A stretch of DNA of 64,000 nucleotides from Paenibacillus sp. RC67 (GCF_030020805.1 NZ_CP125098.1:1716001-1780000), one strand, 5' to 3'; positions 1 to 8,597 are shown, numbered from the stretch's first letter. Notes: generated by a model not told the origin, from the sequence alone. Numbers and translations are program-made.

Positions 1-2
1 TG

Positions 3-689
3 CTCTGGAAGGCGATCTATCTTTATTCGACAGATACGGCACTGCCATGGGAGCAGTTGATCACTTATGTGATGGTAGGACAAGCGATCAATTTTGCCCG
101 TTGGTCACCTGCGGAGAGGGCTCCAACCTATGCTATGGCACAAAGAGTCAAGAATGGCGATATTGTGCTCGATTTAATTCGGCCCGTCGATTTTCAAACG
201 CAGCGGTTTTTGGAGGCGGCAGGATTTTTCATTGTGGAAATGTTATGGGTCAATATCCCGGCGATGCTGCTGCTGATTTTTATATTAGGTGTATCACCTC
301 CAGCGGACATAACCGCGGCCTTAGGCTTTGGGATCAGTCTCTGTATCGGTTTTCTCGTTGCGTTCAGCATTAATTCCATCATTATGATGATTTCATTTAT
401 AACGACCAATACGTTTGGCGTTCAGTTAGCCAAGAGAGCGGTAGTGGATATTTTTGCGGGTACGCTTATTCCTTTTGAGTTCTTTCCGGATACCTTGCGC
501 AAAGTGATGGAGTATTTGCCATTTCAGTCGATGGCTTACATACCGCTGTCGATTTATACGGGACGTCTGACGGGCTGGGATATGGTTCAGTCGCTGCTGG
601 AGCAGCTGGGTTGGGCTCTTGTAATGATTTTGATCAGCCGGTTGCTTTGGATGAAGGCTGCCAAGCGGTTAACGATCAACGGGGGGTAA
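3..689 (+). CDS. ABC-2 type transport permease, N-terminus cut off by window edge
   Basis: The frame is open from base 3, so the gene starts before the window. The visible 228 residues are rich in hydrophobic membrane segments (roughly five), with a cytoplasmic stretch containing RVKNGDIVLDLIRPVD. That stretch resembles the loop found in ABC-2 permeases of the COG4587/COG3694 pair often linked to daunorubicin-type ATPases. The stop TAA lies six bases before the start of the second permease, so the two are translationally linked and probably form a heterodimer. An ATPase gene is expected upstream, outside the window. The substrate cannot be told from sequence. The TTG at 57 is an internal codon rather than a start, because the reading frame and the hydrophobic pattern continue upstream of it. 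Confidence 0.8.
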   Translation, partial: LWKAIYLYSTDTALPWEQLITYVMVGQAINFARWSPAERAPTYAMAQRVKNGDIVLDLIRPVDFQTQRFLEAAGFFIVEMLWVNIPAMLLLIFILGVSPPADITAALGFGISLCIGFLVAFSINSIIMMISFITTNTFGVQLAKRAVVDIFAGTLIPFEFFPDTLRKVMEYLPFQSMAYIPLSIYTGRLTGWDMVQSLLEQLGWALVMILISRLLWMKAAKRLTINGG

Positions 690-694
690 TATCA

Positions 695-1516
695 ATGATT
701 GCGCCACAACGCAATGGGGTTCAGCAAGCCGCCTATTTAATAGGGATGTATGGACAATATTTGAAAATATATTTCAAGACGTTAGTAGAATATCGGGCGG
801 ATACGTTGATTGCTTTGATAGCTGGGATTATTGCTCAAGGGAGTACGCTCGTATTTTTGTCAATCATCTTTCAGCGCATACCTAAGCTGGCGGATTGGAG
901 CTTTTATGAGCTTGTATTTATATTTGGTTTAGCGGCAACAGGAAAGGCGCTGAATCAGACATTATTTAATGCTCCTTTTTCCTTAACGAGTCTGATTCGT
1001 CGCGGACAGCTGGATGTTATGATGATACGCCCGGTTGGAGTGCTGTTTCAGACGATAGGAGGTTCACAGGAACTGAACGGTGTTGGGCAGCTGGTTACAG
1101 GAATTGCGATTATGGGCTTCGCAGCTGCTCATCTGGACATGCATTGGTCTGTCGGGATGGTGCTGTACGTGATTATCGCACTGATCAGCAGCGCGGTGAT
1201 CCAGTTTGCTGTTCTTTTGACGATAAGTGTGTTGACCTTCTGGGTTCAGGAAATACGTTCGGTCATTTATCCTGTCAATTGGCTCTACGATTTCACACGG
1301 TATCCGTTGGAAATTTTTCATCCGCTGCTTCGCGGGCTTTTGACGTATTTGATTCCTTATGCCATCGGAAGCTTTTTTCCAGCAGCGTTCTTGCTCAGGC
1401 CTGAACAATACGGTTGGGCGCTGTGGGTAGTACCTGCTACGGCGGTAGTGGTGATGTCTATAACTTATTGCATTTGGAGCTTCGGTATAAAGCGTTATTC
1501 GAGCGTAGCGGGATAG
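695..1516 (+). CDS. ABC-2 type transport permease (second subunit)
   Basis: A 273-aa membrane protein with about six hydrophobic segments, resembling the COG3694 half of two-permease ABC-2 exporters. The loop FSLTSLIRRGQLDVMMIRPVG matches in position the LIRPV loop of the preceding subunit. The start chosen is ATG 695, which follows a GGGGGG ribosome binding site with 7-nt spacing. An in-frame upstream GTG/ATG-like extension to 611 would overlap the previous gene by about 80 bp and is rejected. The gene lies just after the first permease in one operon. It is followed by a large palindromic element and a terminator. Substrate and physiological role are unknown. Confidence 0.82.
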   Translation: MIAPQRNGVQQAAYLIGMYGQYLKIYFKTLVEYRADTLIALIAGIIAQGSTLVFLSIIFQRIPKLADWSFYELVFIFGLAATGKALNQTLFNAPFSLTSLIRRGQLDVMMIRPVGVLFQTIGGSQELNGVGQLVTGIAIMGFAAAHLDMHWSVGMVLYVIIALISSAVIQFAVLLTISVLTFWVQEIRSVIYPVNWLYDFTRYPLEIFHPLLRGLLTYLIPYAIGSFFPAAFLLRPEQYGWALWVVPATAVVVMSITYCIWSFGIKRYSSVAG

Positions 1517-1528
1517 TCTTTGATCACA

Positions 1529-1554
1529 TAAAAAAGAGTGCTGCTAAGCACTCT
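1529..1554 (-). terminator. Hairpin terminator, minus-strand orientation (left 20-bp repeat copy)
   Basis: AGAGTGCT-GCTA-AGCACTCT (1535-1554) forms a perfect 8-bp stem. Read on the minus strand it is followed by six Ts, so it could end gerQ transcripts that have read through the element at 1565-1759. The same 20-mer recurs exactly at 1769-1788. Confidence 0.65.
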
Positions 1555-1564
1555 GAGTCTGTCT

Positions 1565-1759
1565 AGAAACCTGTTTCTCCGGGAAATATGCTATATAGGT
1601 AGGTGGGGTATGCCTCGGAGGAGCGAAAGCGTCCGCCTTTGTTCTTGGGAAATCTCCGCCGTAAAGCGAATAAATTGAAAATTTTCCGAGAACAACAGCG
1701 GCTGGAGAGGCATACCCCACCGGAGTATACTAGCAATATTTCAAGTTTTATGGGTTTCT
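1565..1759. repeat. Intergenic palindromic element, copy A (GGCATACCCC family)
   Basis: A roughly 195-bp imperfect palindrome built from nested arms. The outer arms are AGAAACC (1565-1571) with GGTTTCT (1753-1759), plus a GAAATAT/ATATTTC pair. The middle arms are a perfect 14-bp match, GTGGGGTATGCCTC (1603-1616) with GAGGCATACCCCAC (1707-1720). The inner arms are 1633-1649 with 1684-1701 (CCGCCTTTGTTCTT against AGAACAACAGCGG). Exact 20-bp direct repeats (1535-1554 and 1769-1788), themselves terminator hairpins, flank the whole. Related copies lie at 27190-27273 and 43111-43234. No coding frame is visible in it. It resembles a MITE or a structured RNA-type interspersed repeat. Confidence 0.75.
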
Positions 1760-1768
1760 TGTCAACCT

Positions 1769-1794
1769 AGAGTGCTGCTAAGCACTCTTTTTTA
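1769..1794 (+). terminator. Rho-independent terminator, plus strand (right 20-bp repeat copy)
   Basis: AGAGTGCT-GCTA-AGCACTCT followed by a T-run (1788-1793). It would end the ABC-2 permease transcript after passage through the palindromic element. It is an exact 20-bp duplicate of the hairpin at 1535-1554. Confidence 0.8.
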
Positions 1795-1806
1795 TTGTGG
1801 TCCGTT

Positions 1807-2277
1807 TTAACGTGGAGTTGGAGCGAACGGATAAGTGTACGCCAGCTCTTCATCGAAGGTTACGTAGTCCAGATTGACCATCAGAAGAAGGTAGCGCATC
1901 CCTGTCTTCGGATCACTGATAATAATGTGGTCACGTCCGGCAGCTTCAATGCGTCCTTTGAAAATTTTGGCGTTCCACTCGCTGTTGTTTTCATAGGTCA
2001 TGTAAAAGGTACCCATTTTGCCGAGATTCAAGCGTAAAATATTCTCGATATAGGACTGCTCGATCGGCAATATCCCAGGCGGAGAGATGGGTGGAGTTGA
2101 GCCGCCGCCAGGCGTTTGTGCTATGTACGCTCCGCTAGGGCCGGGAGGGGGCATCGGCTGTGAGCCTTGTTGACCCTGACCATACCCCTGAAAGCCTTGC
2201 GGATACCCTGGGTATCCGCCATAGCTGCGGAATTGCTGGGGTCCCACATTGTTGTAAGGGTTGTTTATCATCTTCAC
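1807..2277 (-). CDS. gerQ: Spore coat protein GerQ
   Basis: The C-terminal half (YIENILRLNLGKMGTFYMTY, then the KIFKG, IEAAGRDHII, DPKTGMRYLLLMV and LDYVTFDEE blocks) is the conserved GerQ/YwdL core. The N-terminal half is low complexity and rich in Gly, Gln, Pro and Tyr, as usual in this coat family. GerQ is a spore coat component that is cross-linked by transglutaminase and is needed for cortex lytic enzyme CwlJ function in Bacillus. The start is uncertain. GTG 2277 lies 5 nt after AAGGAGG and ATG 2271 lies 11 nt after it, whereas a TTG at 2295 sits before the ribosome binding site and is rejected. No cwlJ gene lies next to it. Confidence 0.9.
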   Translation of the reverse strand: MKMINNPYNNVGPQQFRSYGGYPGYPQGFQGYGQGQQGSQPMPPPGPSGAYIAQTPGGGSTPPISPPGILPIEQSYIENILRLNLGKMGTFYMTYENNSEWNAKIFKGRIEAAGRDHIIISDPKTGMRYLLLMVNLDYVTFDEELAYTYPFAPTPR

Positions 2278-2355
2278 AAATTCCTCCTTAGACAAGAATG
2301 ATTACTCCTACATTAATACCTATTATGATGGCTTGGACAATTAGACTTGTTTTGT

Positions 2356-2395
2356 TGAAAAAACAAACAGCCGCCGTGTATAGGAACGGCAGCTG
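2356..2395 (-). terminator. Rho-independent terminator after aldo/keto reductase
   Basis: CAGCTGCCGT pairs with ACGGCGGCTG across a short loop (2369-2395). On the minus strand a T-rich tract (TTTGTTTTTT) follows, immediately after the aldo/keto reductase stop at 2417. Confidence 0.75.
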
Positions 2396-2416
2396 CTACA
2401 GGTTATCATTATAGGT

Positions 2417-3244
2417 TTAAAAGTTAATATGATCCGGATGCGGTCCGAAGCGGTGATCCTTGTTTAATGCATCAAGTTGTGCCATTTCGTCTTGAGTCAG
2501 CTGGAAGTCAAACACATTCCCGTTTTCCTGAATTCGGCGAGCTGTAATTGACTTCGGAATTGTGACGACGCCATGCTGCAAATCCCAACGCAGCACGATC
2601 TGTGCAGGCGATTTGCTGTATTTGGCTCCAAGCTCCTTAAGTAGAGAAAGATCGAGATTTCCTTGCATTAACGGGCTCCATGCCTCAAGCTGAATCTGAT
2701 GCTGCGGGCAGAAGCTTCGCAGCTCCGATTGATTGAGCAGCGGATGGAATTCCACTTGATCGACCATAGGCTTAATTTCGCTATGAGCAATGAGATCTTC
2801 AAGATGGTGAACCAGGAAGTTGCTGACACCGATCGCGCGTACAGAGCCGTCTTTATACAGCTTCTCTAATGCACGCCAAGTATCTTTATATTTGCCTTTT
2901 ACCGGCCAATGAACAAGATAAAGGTCGATGACATCCAGGCCCAGCTTGCGGCGGCTATCATCGAATGCTTTCAAGGTAGTATCGTACCCTTGATCGGAAT
3001 TCCATACTTTGGTTGTAATGAACAATTCATCGCGGGAGATACCGCTTTGCTTGATTGCTGTGCCAACGCCGTCTTCATTGCCATAAGCGGCGGCAGTATC
3101 GATACTTCGGTAGCCTGCTTGAATGGCAGCTTTAACGGATTGAATGACTTCTTCTCCATTTTGGGTTTTCCAAACGCCAAGTCCTAGCCATGGCATTTTG
3201 ACGCCGTTGCTAAGAACGGTGCTGTCGGAAATATGCTGAGTCAT
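2417..3244 (-). CDS. Aldo/keto reductase (YvgN/YtbE-like)
   Basis: A 275-aa NADPH-dependent aldo/keto reductase with a TIM-barrel fold. The catalytic tetrad is visible: Asp and Tyr in SIDTAAAYGNE, Lys in FITTKVWN, and His in YLVHWPVKG. NADP-binding IPKSITARRIQENGNVFDF lies near the C-terminus. The closest known relatives are the soluble glyoxal/methylglyoxal reductases of Bacillus, which detoxify reactive aldehydes. Substrate assignment is family-level only. The ATG at 3244 is chosen because GGAGGAGGAACCCTT precedes it; the longer frame from 3286 carries the ribosome binding site inside it. It is a single-gene unit with its own terminator. Confidence 0.92.
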   Translation of the reverse strand: MTQHISDSTVLSNGVKMPWLGLGVWKTQNGEEVIQSVKAAIQAGYRSIDTAAAYGNEDGVGTAIKQSGISRDELFITTKVWNSDQGYDTTLKAFDDSRRKLGLDVIDLYLVHWPVKGKYKDTWRALEKLYKDGSVRAIGVSNFLVHHLEDLIAHSEIKPMVDQVEFHPLLNQSELRSFCPQHQIQLEAWSPLMQGNLDLSLLKELGAKYSKSPAQIVLRWDLQHGVVTIPKSITARRIQENGNVFDFQLTQDEMAQLDALNKDHRFGPHPDHINF

Positions 3245-3369
3245 AAGGGTTCCTCCTCCATAAGTTAAGTTTTCCTCATTCATCATACCATATATCTTTT
3301 TCAGGAAAAAATGCGTAACGGTTATAACACAGCCTAGGGGACCTCTTAGTACGAACCGCCAAGGGTATG

Positions 3370-3422
3370 TTGAAAATTAAAATGACGGCCCTATTAATAC
3401 CCACTGGGGTAAAGGCCGTCAT
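3370..3422 (-). terminator. Terminator of the urt operon
   Basis: ATGACGGCC (3382-3390) and GGCCGTCAT (3414-3422) form a 9-bp stem with a 23-nt loop. On the minus strand the stem is followed by TTTAATTTT. It lies about 80 bp beyond the urtE stop. Confidence 0.75.
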
Positions 3423-3499
3423 ATGATTTGCTGAGGCAAACATAGGTTGAAAGCATAAAGTGAGGGAGAACTCCCTTGACCGATAATACGTTGCCCTGT

Positions 3500-4195
3500 T
3501 TACACTGCAAGATGTTTCTTAACCTGTTCTTCGCTTAAATCTGTTGAGCTGCCCTCAGCAACGATAGTGCCTTTATCGAGCACGTAGTAGTAATCTGCAA
3601 TACGGGTGGCAAAAGTCAGGCTCTGCTCAACCAGCAGAACAGACATTTCTCTGCGTGCTTTTATCGACTCAATAACATTCTCAATCTCCATTACAATAGA
3701 AGGCTGAATCCCTTCCATCGGTTCATCGAGCAGCAGCAGCTCCGGTTCTCCAACGAGTGCGCGGGCGATAGAAAGCTGCTGCTGCTGTCCGCCACTCAAG
3801 TCCCCACCTTTCCGGCGACGCATTTCCCACAGTACAGGAAACATCTCATAGACATTTTCCGGTATTTTATGCTTGCGATTAATGGAAGCTTCCAGTCCTA
3901 ACAGCAGATTTTCTTCAACGGTAAGCTGAGGGAATATATCTCGCCCCTGTGGTACATAGCCGATTCCGGCTTTAGCACGGCGATCTGGAGTATAATCCGT
4001 TATCGGTTTCCCTGCATAAGAAATGCTGCCTCCCTTTGCCTTGATTAAGCCCATAACGGTCTTCATAAGCGTCGTTTTACCTACGCCGTTGCGTCCCATC
4101 AAGCAGACCACTTGACCTGGCTCCACGGTCATATTAACGCCCCTTAAAATCATACTTTCGCCATATGCGGCCTCCAGTGCATTAAGAATCAGCAT
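3500..4195 (-). CDS. urtE: Urea ABC transporter ATP-binding protein UrtE
   Basis: A 231-aa ABC ATPase of the LivF type. It has Walker A GRNGVGKTT, the Q-loop region YVPQGRDIFPQLTV, the signature DLSGGQQQQLSIARAL, and Walker B LLLLDEPMEGIQP. The EGIQP after Walker B and its place last in a five-gene operon are typical of UrtE. With UrtD it powers high-affinity urea uptake at the membrane. ATG 4195 is preferred because GAGGTG lies 6 nt upstream; a GTG at 4204 overlaps that site. The gene overlaps the end of urtD by 14 bp, indicating translational coupling. Confidence 0.93.
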   Translation of the reverse strand: MLILNALEAAYGESMILRGVNMTVEPGQVVCLMGRNGVGKTTLMKTVMGLIKAKGGSISYAGKPITDYTPDRRAKAGIGYVPQGRDIFPQLTVEENLLLGLEASINRKHKIPENVYEMFPVLWEMRRRKGGDLSGGQQQQLSIARALVGEPELLLLDEPMEGIQPSIVMEIENVIESIKARREMSVLLVEQSLTFATRIADYYYVLDKGTIVAEGSSTDLSEEQVKKHLAV

Positions 4196-4970
4196 CGCGT
4201 TCACCTCGTCTGCCCAAATAAACCTCGGCTACTTTATCGTCGTTTTGAATCTCCTCCATCGTTCCTTCCCGCAATACCGTACCTTCATGCATAACGGTAA
4301 CGGTCTTGGCGTAATTGCGTACGAATTCCATATCGTGCTCAACGACGATAACGGTTTGTTGATTGCTGATTTTATGCAGCAGCTCTCCGGTTTTTTCGGT
4401 TTCACTATCTGTCATCCCGGCTGCAGGCTCATCAAGCAGCAGAAGCTCCGGCTCCTGAATAAGCAGCATGCCGATTTCAAGCCATTGCTTTTCCCCGTGG
4501 GAGAGGGAGCCTGCGACTTGCTTTGCTTTCTCAGCGAGTCCGATCATGTGTAAATAATATTTGATGCGGTCGCGCTGTTCTGGCGTTGTTTTCGCAATAA
4601 GGGAGCTGAGCAAACCGCGTTTTTGGCGCATCGAAAGCAGCAAATTTTCTAAGACCGTCAGCGTGACGAAAATAGAAGGAGCTTGAAACTTTCTGCCGAT
4701 ACCGAGCTGCGCAATTTGATGCTCTTGAAACTTGGTCAAATCCGTATGCTTGAAGCTTACTTTTCCTTTGGACGGCTTTACTTTTCCGCATAGTACATCC
4801 AACAGTGTGGTTTTTCCGGCACCATTGGGACCGATCAAAAAGCGCAGTTCTCCGGGTTGAATAGAGAAATTGAGCCCCCGGATTGCCTTAAAGCCATCGA
4901 AGTCTACCTCTAGCTGCTCGATACGGACCAATTCGGCTGCCGTTTCTTTTCTTGCTGATGATTTTATCAT
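4182..4970 (-). CDS. urtD: Urea ABC transporter ATP-binding protein UrtD
   Basis: A 262-aa ABC ATPase of the LivG type. It has Walker A IGPNGAGKTTLLDVL, signature GSLSHGEKQWLEIGM (the SHGEKQWLEI form is characteristic of UrtD rather than LivG), Walker B ELLLLDEPAAGMTD, and an H-loop Val-Val-Glu-His. It couples ATP hydrolysis to urea import together with UrtE and the UrtBC permeases. GGGAGGTC precedes the ATG by 7 nt. A 153-bp gap containing no evident gene separates it from urtC. Confidence 0.94.
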   Translation of the reverse strand: MIKSSARKETAAELVRIEQLEVDFDGFKAIRGLNFSIQPGELRFLIGPNGAGKTTLLDVLCGKVKPSKGKVSFKHTDLTKFQEHQIAQLGIGRKFQAPSIFVTLTVLENLLLSMRQKRGLLSSLIAKTTPEQRDRIKYYLHMIGLAEKAKQVAGSLSHGEKQWLEIGMLLIQEPELLLLDEPAAGMTDSETEKTGELLHKISNQQTVIVVEHDMEFVRNYAKTVTVMHEGTVLREGTMEEIQNDDKVAEVYLGRRGERDADS

Positions 4971-5123
4971 GGGTTATGACCTCCCTAGAGTTTTCCGAAG
5001 TCTTAATCATTGAATATAGTTATCCGGATGAAAACATCGCTCTTTGAGCAACACGTCATAGTATGCGGTGGGTATGATTATGCAAACGGCTGAAGTCCCG
5101 GCAAAAGGGTTCGTTTTTCTCGA

Positions 5124-6245
5124 CTACTTCGTTTGAAGCGGATTCACTTCAGGCTCCAAACCAGGATACGTCAATGGGGGCGAGGCTGATGGAGCGGAAC
5201 TGGCTTTGGGATGGAACCATCCTCGCTTTGAAGCAAACTGCTTGCAGGTACCGACGATTCCTTTGGGCAGGAAGAGCACAACGACGATAAACATAGCCCC
5301 CATAATAATAGGCCACCACTCGGGATAAGCTTCACTGAAGGTTGTTTTGGCCGAGTTGGTAATGACTGCCCCAAGAATGGCCCCAAATATGGAAGCCCGG
5401 CCACCAATAGCAACCCATAGCACCATTTCAATGGAAGGTACGATGCCCATCTGTGCAGGAGAGATGATACCCTCCTGAAGAACAAACAGCACTCCGGCTA
5501 AGCCCGCAAGTCCGGCGGAAAAGCAGTAAATAAACACTTTGTACGTTACAGGGTTGTAGCCGATGAACCGGACGCGGTTCTCTGCATCCCGAATAGCTAC
5601 GAGAATTTTCCCAAGCCGGGTTCCGGCAAGCCATAGACAGAGCAGCAAGGTGCCAATGACCACAAAAACGGTAATGTAGTATAACGCCAGCTTGGTGGAA
5701 TGCTCCGCTACGGATAGACCAAGAAACGTATTGAAGTTAGTAAGTCCGTTTGTCCCGCCGGTATAGCCTTGCTGGCCGACGAACAAGGTGACGGTAATGA
5801 TGACGAGCGCCTGAGACAAGATAGAGAAGAAAGTGCCTTTGATGCGATTGCGAAAGGTCAAATATCCAAGGACGAAGGCAACAGCCATAGGGACTAGCAG
5901 CGCTAGTATAAAAGCCCCGGCTGCGGAATGGAAGGGTGCCCAGAACCAAGGGAGCTTATCGATGCCGCTCCAAGACATGAAGTCGGGAAGTTCACCATCA
6001 GAAGCGACCAGCTTCAAATGCATGGCCATGCAGTAGGCTCCGAGCCCAAAATATACGCCATGTCCCAGGCTTAGTATTCCTGTATAGCCCCAGATGAGGT
6101 CCAGTCCCATGGTGAGTATGGCGTAGGCCAGAAATTTGCCAAGCAGCGAGAGGCGGAATTCGGACAAAAACATAGGTGCTGCCAGCATAATGATGAGCAG
6201 AATTACGCTGAAGACGATTTTCATTTTTGTATTGGATATGGTCAT
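5124..6245 (-). CDS. urtC: Urea ABC transporter permease UrtC
   Basis: A 373-aa polytopic membrane protein of the LivM/UrtC type. It has about nine to ten hydrophobic segments, the motif LDLIWGYTGILSLGHGVYFGLGAY near residues 45-70 (shown here in part as GYTGILSLGHGVYFGLG), and the EAA-like loop with GRASIFGAILGA. UrtC forms the channel with UrtB. The hydrophilic, proline-rich tail after residue 345 is variable in the family. AGGAG with 8-nt spacing supports the ATG at 6245. Two perfect hairpins lie in the gap between it and urtB. Confidence 0.93.
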   Translation of the reverse strand: MTISNTKMKIVFSVILLIIMLAAPMFLSEFRLSLLGKFLAYAILTMGLDLIWGYTGILSLGHGVYFGLGAYCMAMHLKLVASDGELPDFMSWSGIDKLPWFWAPFHSAAGAFILALLVPMAVAFVLGYLTFRNRIKGTFFSILSQALVIITVTLFVGQQGYTGGTNGLTNFNTFLGLSVAEHSTKLALYYITVFVVIGTLLLCLWLAGTRLGKILVAIRDAENRVRFIGYNPVTYKVFIYCFSAGLAGLAGVLFVLQEGIISPAQMGIVPSIEMVLWVAIGGRASIFGAILGAVITNSAKTTFSEAYPEWWPIIMGAMFIVVVLFLPKGIVGTCKQFASKRGWFHPKASSAPSASPPLTYPGLEPEVNPLQTK

Positions 6246-6261
6246 GGTATCAACTCCTGAG

Positions 6262-6320
6262 AGTTTTGCGAAAGCAAAACTGACTTCGAAAGCATAGGCT
6301 GAGTTTCCGAGAGGAAACTC
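6262..6320. other. Twin intercistronic hairpins between urtB and urtC
   Basis: AGTTTTGC-GAAA-GCAAAACT (6262-6281) and GAGTTTCC-GAGA-GGAAACTC (6301-6320) are two perfect 8-bp stems on 4-nt loops, 19 nt apart, in the 81-bp gap between urtB and urtC. The one nearer urtC ends just before its ribosome binding site. Neither has a T-run. They may stabilise or cut the polycistronic mRNA; that role is an inference. Confidence 0.6.
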
Positions 6321-6326
6321 ACTCTT

Positions 6327-7232
6327 TTAATCCAGCGCACGCGACTTGATCGTGACAAGTCCGGAAGGCTTCCATTGCAGGAAAGCGATAATGAGAGTGA
6401 ACACGATGACTTTCCCGATGGTTGCGCTCGTCGTGTACTCGAATGCGGTGTTAAGCACTCCGATGCCCAGAGCTCCGGCGACCGTGCCGATGATCTTGCC
6501 TATGCCGCCGAGAACGACGACCATGAAGGCATCGACGATGTAGTACGTACCGATCGTAGGTCCGATCGGACCTAGCAGCGTTAACGCACAGCCTGCGATA
6601 CCTGCCATGCCGGAGCCGAAGGCAAAGGCTTGCGCATCGACACGACGAGTCGAGATGCCAAGGCACGAGGCCATGCTGCGGTTTTGCATAACGGCCTGCA
6701 TATTGCGGCCACCCCGAGTGTGGTATTGGTAAATATAGATAACCGTGATGCACACGATGACGAGCCCGATAATAAAGAGCCTTTTATACGGCAGCATAAG
6801 GTCTGCGGTGATCGCCCAGCCTCCGTCGAGCCATTCCGGAGCTTTAACAGCCACATTGGGCGCACCGAAGATTTGCCGTGCCAGCTGCTGAAGCACAAGA
6901 CTCACGCCCCATGTGGCGAGTAGGCTGTCGAGGGGTCTGCCATAAAGGAAGCGAATTAATGTGGCTTCAAGCAGCCATCCGATTCCAAAAGCGACCGTGA
7001 AGGCTACGCCCAGTGAAATAACGAAGTACCAGCCAAACGCTGAGGCAGGCATAAATTTTTGAAACAGCTGTTGGATCGTATAAGCCATATAAGCGCCAAT
7101 CATGATGAACTCTCCATGCGCCATGTTAATCACATTCATCAGTCCGAACGTAATAGCCAAACCGAGCGCGATTAACAGCAGGATGGAGCTTAGCGAGATG
7201 CCGTTAAATAATTGTAGAAACAGTAAACTCAT
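6327..7232 (-). CDS. urtB: Urea ABC transporter permease UrtB
   Basis: A 301-aa membrane permease of the LivH/UrtB type with about eight hydrophobic segments. It has conserved GLAITFGLMNVINMAHGEFIM near the N-terminus (GLMNVINMAHGEF seen directly), the ATWGVSLVLQQLARQIFGA block and the GGIGKIIGTVAGALGIGV transmembrane loop. It pairs with UrtC. The ATG at 7232 is chosen because GGAGG lies 9 nt upstream; an ATG at 7241 overlaps the ribosome binding site. The short length agrees with UrtB forms lacking the long periplasmic insert found in many proteobacteria. Confidence 0.93.
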   Translation of the reverse strand: MSLLFLQLFNGISLSSILLLIALGLAITFGLMNVINMAHGEFIMIGAYMAYTIQQLFQKFMPASAFGWYFVISLGVAFTVAFGIGWLLEATLIRFLYGRPLDSLLATWGVSLVLQQLARQIFGAPNVAVKAPEWLDGGWAITADLMLPYKRLFIIGLVIVCITVIYIYQYHTRGGRNMQAVMQNRSMASCLGISTRRVDAQAFAFGSGMAGIAGCALTLLGPIGPTIGTYYIVDAFMVVVLGGIGKIIGTVAGALGIGVLNTAFEYTTSATIGKVIVFTLIIAFLQWKPSGLVTIKSRALD

Positions 7233-7251
7233 TGGCCTCATCCTCCGTGAT

Positions 7252-7290
7252 AAAACGGGGGACCGCCCGCTGAAGGGGCAGCCCCGTTTT
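7252..7290. other. Hairpin between urtA and urtB
   Basis: AAAACGGGG (7252-7260) pairs perfectly with CCCCGTTTT (7282-7290), giving a 9-bp stem; its minus-strand reading ends CCCCGTTTTATC. Such a partial terminator after the binding-protein gene commonly lowers expression of the membrane genes relative to the binding protein. That function is inferred here. Confidence 0.6.
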
Positions 7291-7330
7291 CAAGATTCAT
7301 TGGTTGTTTAGTGCTCGAACTGGACTGCGG

Positions 7331-8597
7331 CTATTTTTTGGTTACTTCTGCTCCCCAAGGGTATGTTTTTAAGAATGGATCCGGTTTAACGGGTTGACCT
7401 GAATTCCATACTTCTTTAATCATGCCGTCCGCCTGGATTTGACCGATACGAACGGTTTTGAACACGTGTTGATTATCACCGTCGATTTTGACTTTGCCGC
7501 CCGGCGCACTGAATTCAATACCTTTAGCTGCTTCCTTCACTTTGTCTACGTCCACGCTACCGGCCTTTTTCACAGCATCAGCCCACAGATAGACGCCGAA
7601 ATAGCCAGCTTCGATCGGATCGTCCGTCACACGTTCCTTGCCGTATTTTGCTTTATAGGCTTCAACGAATTTTTTGTTCTCCGGCGTATCTGTTGTTTGG
7701 TAGTAGTTCCAAGCTGTATAGTGACCTTCCAGTACGGAAGCGCCGATACCACGAATTTCTTCCTCAGCGATACTCACTGACAACGTAGTCAAGTCTTTGG
7801 ATGTAATTCCTGCATCCTTCAGCTGTTTGAAGAAGGCTACGTTAGAGTCTCCGTTCAATGTATTGAAGACAACATCCGGCTTCTCTTTTTTGATTTTACT
7901 AATAATGGTGTTGTAGTCCGTATGTCCAAGCGGTGTATATTCTTCAGCAATCAGGGTGCCGCCTTCGGCTTTCAGCTGCTCTTTAATAATTTTATTGGCC
8001 GTTCTAGGGAAGACGTAGTCAGAACCGAGGAGGAAGAATTTTTTACCCTTGTTCTGTAACAGCCAGGTGACCGCGGGAACGATTTGTTGGTTCGTTGTAG
8101 CCCCTGTGTAGAAAATGTTAGGGGATGCTTCAAGTCCTTCGTATTGTACAGGATAGAAAAAGAGGCCTTTGTTTTGCTCCACGACAAGGGAGAACCGCTT
8201 TCCGGCTAGCCGATGTCCAACCGCCGAAGATGACCGCCGTTTTGTCTTTTTGCAGCAGCTTTTTCGTTTTCTCTGCAAAAGTAGGCCAATCCGATGCGCC
8301 GTCTTCAATAATCGGTTTCAGCTGCTTACCTAGTACACCTCCGGCTTTGTTAATTTCTTCGATAGCCATCATTTCTGCATCTTTTACAGAAACCTCGCTG
8401 ATGGACATAGTGCCAGTAAGTGAATGCAAAATACCGACTGGAATGGTGTCATCTTTTCCCGTATCCGCTTTGGCGGTTGTTGGGGTTGAAGCAGGAGCAG
8501 CTGCCGGCTTCGTTTCAGTGGCGCATCCTGCCAGTAATGCTGAAATCGACATGCAGACTGCCATTAATACGGGAATTCCTTTTCTCTTTAATTTCAT
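7331..8597 (-). pseudogene. urtA: Urea ABC transporter substrate-binding lipoprotein UrtA, one-base frameshift
   Basis: Two overlapping frames together encode a complete UrtA of about 421 aa. The N-terminal part has a signal peptide and lipobox (LLAGC) and runs through [14 protein letters not shown]. The C-terminal part resumes with [19 protein letters not shown] and continues to the end. Joining them requires removal of one A at 8186-8187 on the plus strand (an extra T in the coding strand, CCTTGTCGTGG). The protein would bind urea outside the membrane and deliver it to UrtBC. ATG 8597 follows GAGGAG with 9-nt spacing. Either the gene is inactivated or the sequence has an error here; the rest of the operon is intact. 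Confidence 0.88.

Noticed and set aside
611..694. N-terminal extension of the second ABC-2 permease
   Set aside because: It overlaps the first permease by about 80 bp in another frame and has no ribosome binding site; ATG 695 has GGGGGG at proper spacing.
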